From a virus, in the IMG/VR virus record IMGVR_UViG_3300034272_002264, positions 1-33,318 of that record: a DNA stretch of 33,318 bases. One strand, given 5' to 3'. The notes below the pieces were generated by a model, which was given only the letters and a program-made list of their open reading frames with translations, had not been told where the DNA came from and ran no database searches. Made by a program: the position numbers and the translations under genes. This document shows, one piece after another, positions 1 through 6,557 of this stretch. The stretch's first letter is position 1. Each line of letters opens with the position of its first letter.

Positions 1-684
1 AAGGAAATACCAGCTCGTATTGTTGCTCCAGAGAATATCACTGGAGATATAGCCGAACAATCACAAGATACCTGTCCTCATTGTGGAGGACCTGTTTATG
101 ATCGTATGCTAGCAGAAAAACAAGACGCCTGTTATTACAAAGTCAAGAGTCGATACAAAGTTTGGCCCAGTGCCTATGCCAGCGGAGCATTGGTGCAGTG
201 TAGGAAACGGGGGGCCAAAAACTGGGGCAAGAGCAAGACAAATGAAGCTGCCCCATGGCTCGGGCAGGGAGATGAGCCGCTGCCCACCAAACTCTATCAT
301 GTCACACGCACACGAAACCGTTTGAGCATTCGCCAGAGAGGACTTGTTCCCAAAACCAAAGAGCACAAGAGAGTGTTCCGCAAGCCAGGTGTATTTGGCT
401 TTGAAACATTTGAACAAGCTGAAGACTGGGCTTACTATTGGAGTCAAGATGATCGTGAGAGCATGGATATTTGGGAAATAGACGTTGAAGATACAAGTGA
501 TCTCACTCCAGACTCAGCATGGGATATTCAGCAAGATTACGATGCATGGGTAATCTACAAGCCAATTCCTGCAGCCAATGTGAGGCTGAAATTTACGCAA
601 CGCTGGCCAGAACCTCGGGGAAAGCCTTTTACAACGGTGAAAAAAATCCGCAACCTTGAAGAAGATCCTAATGAAACTGAATGA
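1..684 (+). CDS. C-terminal part of a virion-type protein with a zinc-knuckle, a YKVWPSAYASG module and an ART-like domain
   Basis: The reading frame is open from base 1, so the start lies upstream and 227 residues are visible. A CPHCGG motif comes first and probably binds zinc. It is followed by the KxRYKVWPSAYASGALVxCRK module (DUF5872-like), which I know from many phage proteins. The rest (from about base 280) has a YHVT....IRQRGLVP pattern, then GVFGF, an alpha-helical AEDWAYY segment and a strand-rich tail. This order resembles the ADP-ribosyltransferase/KptA fold, as in T4 Alt-type proteins, but I cannot see a full catalytic triad. The stop overlaps the start of the next gene, so the two are probably co-translated. 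An internal ATG at 106 is unlikely to be the start because the zinc motif lies before it. Function inferred: an internal or head-associated protein. Confidence 0.7.
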   Translation, partial: KEIPARIVAPENITGDIAEQSQDTCPHCGGPVYDRMLAEKQDACYYKVKSRYKVWPSAYASGALVQCRKRGAKNWGKSKTNEAAPWLGQGDEPLPTKLYHVTRTRNRLSIRQRGLVPKTKEHKRVFRKPGVFGFETFEQAEDWAYYWSQDDRESMDIWEIDVEDTSDLTPDSAWDIQQDYDAWVIYKPIPAANVRLKFTQRWPEPRGKPFTTVKKIRNLEEDPNETE

Positions 685-1783
685 CCTACTGAACAAGCCT
701 ACCAGTAGCGTAGCTGAGCTGGCTAAAAAATACAAAGTGTCGCCAGCTGTTGTGGACCAGCAGCTAGCACAAGGCATTAAAGTAGAAATGGAGCACACTA
801 AGTTGCGCAGTGTGGCACGAGAAATAGCCTTGGACCATTTGGGTGAGGACCTCCATTACTATGAGAAGTTGAGCAAGATTGAAAAAATCAAAGTTCAAGA
901 ACATCAACTAGTTGAACTGTTTGACTTGAACAAGCCACCACAAGGAGTACAAGGTCCCAATCTAAGATTTTCGCAGGGAAGGGTAGCATATTACGGTTTT
1001 GCAGTTGACGATAAAAAATATTTTGTTGAGTTTCATAACTTTCCTGAGCAAGATGTAGAGATAGTTTTTGGTGATGAGCATGGTAACGTTGGATTGACGC
1101 ACACAGGAAATGCCACCAAAGTTTTTTGGTCAGTTGCACAATGTCTAGTTGATTATTTGGAAAGGCATCCCAGTGTGCAAAAGATCTACTTCACATCGCA
1201 TTCTGATGAGCCCAGTCGATTGAGACTGTACCACTCACTGAGTAACCGGTTGGCTCAACAGTTGGGATGGCATGCCAGCAGCAAAAAGGGTCGGAAAGAT
1301 GTTGAATATTACGTTACCAAAGATCTATTGCGCTCACTTGATGAAAACTCACTCCTAGTAGAGCTGTTTGACTTGAGCAACGTGCCCGAAGGTGTGAGGC
1401 CTCCTGTATATGATTCTCAAGAAGGGGGTAATGACTACTATGTGTTTCGGGTTGATCAGAAAAGGTATACGTGTGTATTCGCTGACCTTGGAGATCAAAC
1501 TTACGATTTCAAATTCCGAGACCCAGAGAAAAGAACAAGTATAACAGGTGCAGGAGATGCTGCCAAAGTATTTTGGGGTGTAGCTAAAACTATTGACATG
1601 TTTGTGAAATCACACAAGGTCAACATGCTCAAGTTCGGCGCTAGCGAGCCTAGCAGGCAAAAGCTTTACACTGTACTTAGTAAAAGGCTGGCAGAAACAC
1701 TGGGTTGGAAAAGAGAAATAGTTAAACATCCTAGTGACCCTGCTACATACTTTAGGCTCCGCAACCCCAACTATCAATCTTAA
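671..1783 (+). CDS. Alt-like internal virion protein with two repeat modules and a DUF5661-like segment
   Basis: The ATG at 671 is preferred over an in-frame TTG at 656 because it has AAGAAGA just upstream and gives the N-terminus MKLNDLLNK, shared with the next two genes. The protein is 370 residues. Residues ~15-75 (KYKVSPAVVDQQLAQGIKVE, EHT, ALDHLGE) match the DUF5661 pattern found in phages. Two copies of a ~130-residue module follow (bases ~905-1320 and ~1345-1770). Each has a hydrophobic strand pair around a YFVEF-like core, VFW.VA, then SR..LY..LS.RLA..LGW. The same module occurs twice in the 946-residue protein downstream and resembles the N-terminal region of T4 Alt as I remember it. 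The gene overlaps the upstream gene by 14 bases. Role inferred: a protein packed into the head and possibly injected. No enzyme motif is seen. Confidence 0.7.
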   Translation: MKLNDLLNKPTSSVAELAKKYKVSPAVVDQQLAQGIKVEMEHTKLRSVAREIALDHLGEDLHYYEKLSKIEKIKVQEHQLVELFDLNKPPQGVQGPNLRFSQGRVAYYGFAVDDKKYFVEFHNFPEQDVEIVFGDEHGNVGLTHTGNATKVFWSVAQCLVDYLERHPSVQKIYFTSHSDEPSRLRLYHSLSNRLAQQLGWHASSKKGRKDVEYYVTKDLLRSLDENSLLVELFDLSNVPEGVRPPVYDSQEGGNDYYVFRVDQKRYTCVFADLGDQTYDFKFRDPEKRTSITGAGDAAKVFWGVAKTIDMFVKSHKVNMLKFGASEPSRQKLYTVLSKRLAETLGWKREIVKHPSDPATYFRLRNPNYQS

Positions 1784-1786
1784 ATA
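1779..1786 (+). promoter_or_regulatory. T4-type late promoter-like box
   Basis: CTTAAATA matches the T4 late consensus TATAAATA at 6 of 8 positions. It spans the stop of the upstream gene and lies 27 bases before the ATG at 1814. The match is short and the region AT-rich, so this is only a candidate. Confidence 0.3.
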
Positions 1787-1813
1787 CAAACGTATTAATA
1801 CCGGGTGGTTGGC

Positions 1814-2287
1814 ATGAAGCTGCAAGATCTACTACAAGAAAACACCAGTTTCAATAACTGGACACGTTTTACTGACGCCAGTCTTGAAGCTGACTTTCAG
1901 GAATACAAACAAAAAGAACAGCGTAAATGGAAACAACGAGCTGAGTTGATACAAGCCCGCTGGCCCTTGTTTCAAGACATACAAGAGTTTCGACAAGCCT
2001 TGAGCTCAGCCCCTGTTGTAGATGTTGACAGCTTGAGATCAGTGCAAAACCTCACTAAAAATCGCAGTATTGCGGACATCAAAGACATGGTCAGCAGCTA
2101 TGCATGGCCTCGAGATGTAGCTAGAATACAACAGGGTTACCAAGAAAACCACAAAATGCCTCTGCCCATTATTATAAAAGGGCAACAGGGCATGTGGATC
2201 ATGGCAGGCAACACACGTCAAAGTGTGGCTAGAGTCCTGGGAATCACACCTCGCGCACTGTTAGTGGATGTAAGTGACAGGCCCTAG
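1814..2287 (+). CDS. Small internal virion protein with ParB/sulfiredoxin-like domain
   Basis: The start at ATG 1814 gives MKLQDLLQENTSF, the same leader type as its two neighbours; a GTG at 1805 would add three residues ahead of it. The protein is 157 residues. The C-terminal half reads PLPIIIKG, a short hairpin, AGNTRQSVARVLG and a final strand ALLVDV. This is the order of the ParB/Srx-like fold (strand, G-N-x-R, helix, strand). The segment before it is charged and helical. No Cys of a sulfiredoxin is present, so redox activity is unlikely. LQE at residues 7-9 would be a good prohead-protease cleavage site of the T4 gp21 type. Function unknown; packaging in the head is inferred from the leader and neighbours. 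Confidence 0.65.
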   Translation: MKLQDLLQENTSFNNWTRFTDASLEADFQEYKQKEQRKWKQRAELIQARWPLFQDIQEFRQALSSAPVVDVDSLRSVQNLTKNRSIADIKDMVSSYAWPRDVARIQQGYQENHKMPLPIIIKGQQGMWIMAGNTRQSVARVLGITPRALLVDVSDRP

Positions 2288-2292
2288 CTGGC

Positions 2293-2300
2293 AATAAATA
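2293..2300 (+). promoter_or_regulatory. T4-type late promoter-like box
   Basis: AATAAATA matches TATAAATA at 7 of 8 positions and sits 29 bases before the start of the 946-residue gene, in a 41-base gap between virion-type genes. A second similar string, TATAAATG, lies at 2313-2320 but is too close to the ATG to be the main one. Confidence 0.45.
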
Positions 2301-2328
2301 TCTCAGGACTTTTATAAATGAGACTGAA

Positions 2329-5169
2329 ATGAAGTTGTGGGATTTTCTACAAGAAGTAAAAATAGACAACAAGCAGGGTATTGGGGAAGTTCCTGACAAC
2401 AACAATGTTGATTATCTAGGATTGCGAGTGCTCATGCGCCCCAGTGTGTTTTTGGGACTTGCATCAACATTGTACCGAGAACAAGCTTCAAGCGTGGACT
2501 ATATCAAACAACAGTTGGCCCAAGGACGGGGCATAGCCAGCCCTTGGTTGGTAATTGATATTCCTCAAGCTTGGGGGCAAAACAACCTTGATGCGCCAGC
2601 CCGAGTCGTCAGTCATGAAGGCCGCAACAGAATGTATGCAGTGCTGGAAACAGAGGGTGACGAGCCCATTGAGACCCATTTGTTTTTCTCAGGTGGGTTG
2701 CGCAACAGGCACATCAAGCCCAACTGGATTGAGAACATGAATAAGAGTTTGGTGCCACAACGCAGCAATCAGAGAGTTCCTGGGCCATTTTTCCAAACTT
2801 TGAATCAGCAGCCCAATACCTTATCTGAAGAAACCGCTGAGCAAAGAGCCACATATAGAGCTAGCTGGCGAGGTAGATTGGGTGAATATGATCCCAACTT
2901 CTTTGACGTGGAAGAAGACTCATTGGAAGATGAAAAAGGTCAAGTGATCGCAGTCAAAGACGTTCTACGTCCCAAGAGAAATTTGAATTCAAAATTGAGC
3001 TTTGAACCCAATCCTCAACTTGTGTATAGAGGCATGAGCAATGCTGAATTTGAAAACATCAAAAAAACAGGGGTAATCAAAAGCAAAGGTGATTACAATT
3101 TACAAGGACAAGAGGGCCTAACCTACTTTACCACTCGTCCCGAAACAGCTGACAGCTATGCTCACAGTTTTGCACCTTGGAGTCAAAAAGCCAACTGGGA
3201 CAAACCAGCTTGGGTGATTGCTGTGCCCAAACCAGACCCATCCCAAATTGTTCATGTACCAGGCACTGGCTCTCACGAAGTTGGAGTAAAAGGTGTTATA
3301 AATGCTGATCAAATAAAAGAGATATACCGCGGAAAAGTTGTGGAGTACGATCCTGGTGTCCCCAACCAAGTAGCCCCCTCTGCATGGTTGCATTGGGAAA
3401 AAGTTCCTGTTAAAATAGTTGTTACAGAACGCAACGGTGCACCTGGCACCCTAAAAGCAAAAATAAGTAAACGATATGGTGGCAGTGTTACTTGTGCAAA
3501 AGCCAAAAAGTTAAAATCCCGTAAAACATCTACAGCCCTAGACAAACGACAAGCCAACTGGTTTCTCAACATGCAGGACTGCAATGAAAGCCAGGGGGTC
3601 CAACCTATAACTGAACTTGTGTCACTGCCTAAAACACCTGTTGAATGGAAACAACAACAGTTTAACTTTGGTAGGAGATATCTAACAGCCTTTGAGCTTG
3701 ATAATCATCTTGTTGAAATACGTATGGATCAAGATCGCAGTCATTATGCTTTACAAAACGCCATGTTACTTGACCCTATACAAATAAATCCCCAAGCTCA
3801 CGGCTACACTATTTTGTTTATGGTTGATGATGAAATAATAAAAACTGGACTACTTGGTCAAAAAAGTTCCACGCTGTTGGCACAAACTTTTGGTAGAATA
3901 CTGCAATGGTTGAAAACGCACAAATGGGATTATATAATATTCACTGGAGCCCGAGGCAGCAGAAACAAACTATACGGCATGATTAGTCGACAGCTTGCTA
4001 GAGAGTTTGGAGCAAAACTGCATTTTGATTTTGACACCAGTGACTTTGTGGTTTACAAACCATCAACATTTGCACAAAAACTTGTGCGCGAAGCACTAAC
4101 TTGGCAGTTACCCAGCAACAACTGGACTGTTCAATCAAAGTATGATCGCGATATCACATATAAGTTTGCTGTGGACGGTGAAAAATATTTCATGGAAATC
4201 GTGAACATTCCCGAACCCAACAACCGTGGCATTTATGACATTGAGTTTTTCCATGAAGAACATGGCATGGATATAACAGGATTAGGTGTCAGTCATGCAA
4301 TGAAAGTTTTCAGTGCTGTCAAACAGCTGGCCCGTGACGCTCAAGGACGTTTAACTGACTTGCCGATCAATGCTTGGTTTTTCAGTGGTCGTGGAGCAAG
4401 CCGACAAAAACTTTATTTACGGTTGGCACAGCAACTAGCTGAAGAAATGGGTTGGAAGCTTACTACTACTCGGGCACTCATGCCCTTGCAGGGTGACAGC
4501 AACATGCAGGGCTATTTGATATACAGTCCCAAAATTGAAAATCGCATATTGAATCCCAAACTTAGGGACATACAAGAAGCCGAATCCGCAGGATCAGCAC
4601 TGACAATATTTGATATTGATAGCACGCTTATGAAAACGTCTGCCGCTGTATATGTAGTCAACACTCAAGGTAAACGAGCCAAACTCACAGCTCAAGATTT
4701 CAATAGTTATCAACTGAAACCCGGAGAATATTTTGATTTTCAGGAGTTTGAAGACAGCGATTTGTTTCACGACACAAGTGAACCCATAGCACAAATATGG
4801 CGCACTGCACAAAACACCTTGGCCAATACCGGGCGCCGACCAGGAAGTCGAGTTGTAATAATCACCGCACGTGGACCATTCAACAACACAGAAAAGTTTT
4901 TGAAGACATTTGAAAAACACGGTTTGGACATGACCAAAGTGCGGGTGTTTACTGTGGGTGGTGCTAGAAACAAAAAACCACTTATCCGGCAGTTATTGCA
5001 ACAACACAACTATACGGAAACACGTATCTTTGATGATCATCTAGGAAATCTGCGAGACTTTTTAAGTCTGCACCCGGAGTTTCCCCAGGTAACTTTTAAA
5101 GCTTTTGCAGTGGGCGCAGCAGGTAATGTTGGTCAACCTGTTGTCATACAAGGAACAACCGATGAGTAA
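2329..5169 (+). CDS. Large multidomain Alt-like virion protein: ParB-like, ART-like, two repeat modules, HAD phosphatase domain
   Basis: The 946-residue protein begins MKLWDFLQE, the shared leader. Visible domains in order are as follows. Residues 40-130 hold a SHEGRNRMYAVLE motif, ParB-like. Residues 231-340 (LVYRGMSN, KKTGVI, GLTYFTTRPETADSYA) look like an ADP-ribosyltransferase fold. Residues 366-415 hold a basic APGTLKAKISKRYGG module known from phage proteins. Residues ~435-580 and ~590-735 are two copies of the module also found twice in the gene at 671. Residues 757-930 are a HAD phosphatase with FDIDST (D762, D764), ITAR, a KKP lysine and FDD (D902, D903), the complete motif set. ITE (429), VRE (588) and IQE (750) fall exactly between modules and could be prohead-protease sites. 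The gene overlaps the next by 8 bases. Inferred role: a packaged polyprotein delivering several enzymes to the cell. Confidence 0.75.
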   Translation: MKLWDFLQEVKIDNKQGIGEVPDNNNVDYLGLRVLMRPSVFLGLASTLYREQASSVDYIKQQLAQGRGIASPWLVIDIPQAWGQNNLDAPARVVSHEGRNRMYAVLETEGDEPIETHLFFSGGLRNRHIKPNWIENMNKSLVPQRSNQRVPGPFFQTLNQQPNTLSEETAEQRATYRASWRGRLGEYDPNFFDVEEDSLEDEKGQVIAVKDVLRPKRNLNSKLSFEPNPQLVYRGMSNAEFENIKKTGVIKSKGDYNLQGQEGLTYFTTRPETADSYAHSFAPWSQKANWDKPAWVIAVPKPDPSQIVHVPGTGSHEVGVKGVINADQIKEIYRGKVVEYDPGVPNQVAPSAWLHWEKVPVKIVVTERNGAPGTLKAKISKRYGGSVTCAKAKKLKSRKTSTALDKRQANWFLNMQDCNESQGVQPITELVSLPKTPVEWKQQQFNFGRRYLTAFELDNHLVEIRMDQDRSHYALQNAMLLDPIQINPQAHGYTILFMVDDEIIKTGLLGQKSSTLLAQTFGRILQWLKTHKWDYIIFTGARGSRNKLYGMISRQLAREFGAKLHFDFDTSDFVVYKPSTFAQKLVREALTWQLPSNNWTVQSKYDRDITYKFAVDGEKYFMEIVNIPEPNNRGIYDIEFFHEEHGMDITGLGVSHAMKVFSAVKQLARDAQGRLTDLPINAWFFSGRGASRQKLYLRLAQQLAEEMGWKLTTTRALMPLQGDSNMQGYLIYSPKIENRILNPKLRDIQEAESAGSALTIFDIDSTLMKTSAAVYVVNTQGKRAKLTAQDFNSYQLKPGEYFDFQEFEDSDLFHDTSEPIAQIWRTAQNTLANTGRRPGSRVVIITARGPFNNTEKFLKTFEKHGLDMTKVRVFTVGGARNKKPLIRQLLQQHNYTETRIFDDHLGNLRDFLSLHPEFPQVTFKAFAVGAAGNVGQPVVIQGTTDE

Positions 5170-6208
5170 CTTGACAGTGTTAGGTGCCAACAGCCTATAT
5201 GTGCGTGAACAAGGCGCCATGGCTTACAGCGATGATGGCGTTTTATACACCTCGACAACATACAGCTCTGATCCCGATCTTTATCACAGTTTAACTGGCG
5301 CTGTGAGTCGAGGCGGATTGATAATAGCAATAACCACTCGTGGAGATATTGCCGTGGGCACCAGTTTGCAAGACATGGGTCAAGGACCCAGCATTGGTGG
5401 CAATCAAGGATGGTTTCGTCCCACAAGCATCGCAACAGACAGCACAGACGTTTTGATTGCCGGTATGTATAAAAGCAACAGTCTTGTGGAAACTGGTACC
5501 ATCTACACAAATCAAGAAAACGACAGTTTGTTATATGCAGACTCGGGAAATATTTTAATAACCGACACCGTAAGTCCCGCGGACATTGTGGCATTCACAG
5601 GCACACAAGCTGTTATCTATTACCCTTTGTATCAGTTTGCCAGCAACAGCATTGTTTACAACATACAACATTATGTCAACGCCCCAGTGAACACAGGCAG
5701 TGAAAATGTTTGGGTAGCAACAGGTAGAATCAACAACACAGGTGCTATTTGGTATAGCAACAACCAAACCACATGGAACACTGTGACTTTACCGTCACAA
5801 TTTGCCCAACGCACAGTCTATACCAGCGCCATACGAGAAAACACTTGGTATTTTGGTGCCTGGGGCATCATACTCACAGCCAACAAGCTGGTTGGCCCTA
5901 CTTGGGAAGCAAGTCAAGAACTTGTGGTTGCTCAAGCACAGCCTGATATACGATGGATCTCAGTGAATCCCGACAACAACATGTTGGCTGTAAGTTCCGG
6001 AGCAATTTTCTACAGTGCTGATGGAACCAGTTGGGCAGGCTATCAAAAATCAGGGTATAGCTTTCAGGGTGCAGCGTGGTTTCAAAATGCCTGGCGTGTG
6101 GGATCTAGCAGCTTGCTGGCCAGCCAGGTCTTTTCGTCAAGTAATGGCCAAGACTGGTCCGGCTCTAGTGTGGCTGTTAGTGCTAGAGATATTGTTGTGT
6201 TGCCTTGA
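5162..6208 (+). CDS. Asp-box/BNR-type beta-propeller protein, probable virion or tail fibre component
   Basis: The start at ATG 5162 overlaps the upstream stop (ATGAGTAA), giving 348 residues. The protein is almost all beta strand, rich in S, T, N and W, with repeated Asp-box-like turns: YSDDGVLY near the N-terminus, then WYSNNQTTWN, FYSADGTSWAG and FSSSNGQDWSG. Such S-x-D-G-x-x-W turns mark sialidase-like propellers, but I see no sialidase catalytic Arg/Tyr pattern. It has no signal peptide or membrane segment. It ends the virion-type block, so a structural or host-binding role is likely. It could also be a tail-fibre-linked adhesin; the exact position in the particle cannot be told from sequence alone. 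Confidence 0.6.
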   Translation: MSNLTVLGANSLYVREQGAMAYSDDGVLYTSTTYSSDPDLYHSLTGAVSRGGLIIAITTRGDIAVGTSLQDMGQGPSIGGNQGWFRPTSIATDSTDVLIAGMYKSNSLVETGTIYTNQENDSLLYADSGNILITDTVSPADIVAFTGTQAVIYYPLYQFASNSIVYNIQHYVNAPVNTGSENVWVATGRINNTGAIWYSNNQTTWNTVTLPSQFAQRTVYTSAIRENTWYFGAWGIILTANKLVGPTWEASQELVVAQAQPDIRWISVNPDNNMLAVSSGAIFYSADGTSWAGYQKSGYSFQGAAWFQNAWRVGSSSLLASQVFSSSNGQDWSGSSVAVSARDIVVLP

Positions 6209-6257
6209 CAAATACAGCGTCATAGCACAAAGTTAGCACACACAAAGGAGATACAAC

Positions 6258-6533
6258 ATGTCACTGGGCGTAATGGACCCTGCAGATAAAGCACGGCTGA
6301 CCAATCTTGTTAATGAAGGCGTGCAAGTAATGAGCGACGTTCAAGCACTTAAAGAAAGTTTGAAGGAAACTGTTGACACTGTCAGTGAAGAAATGGACAT
6401 CAAAAAGAGTGTGCTGAATAAAGCCATTCGCATTGCTTGGAAAAACACACAAAATCGCAATGCCCTGGAAGACACACGTGAAGAACTTGATGAAGTTGAA
6501 CAGGTTCTCATGAACGCTGGCCTTAAACTATAA
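6258..6533 (+). CDS. dsbA: DsbA-like dsDNA-binding protein
   Basis: A 91-residue acidic, mostly helical protein with AAAGGAG upstream. The region KESLKETVDTVSEEMDIKK, followed by VLNKAIRIAWKNTQNR and a Glu-rich helix, matches the layout of T4 DsbA as I recall it (a helix ending in a DELGV-like stretch, then a helix with a Y/W-KxxxR pattern, then an EExxE..Y.. helix). T4 DsbA binds double-stranded DNA and modulates late transcription. Being just upstream of gene 43 fits a DNA-metabolism role. There is no strong promoter; a TTGACA at 6204 lacks a good -10 partner. Family assignment rests on pattern recognition only. Confidence 0.6.
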   Translation: MSLGVMDPADKARLTNLVNEGVQVMSDVQALKESLKETVDTVSEEMDIKKSVLNKAIRIAWKNTQNRNALEDTREELDEVEQVLMNAGLKL

Positions 6534-6557
6534 TCTAGAATCACAACGAGGTAGAGT

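Noticed and set aside
5162-6208. Sialidase
   Set aside because: Asp-box turns are present but the Arg triad and Tyr/Glu pair of sialidases are not visible.
6204-6236. Promoter before the dsbA-like gene
   Set aside because: A perfect TTGACA is present, but no -10 box stands 15-19 bases downstream.
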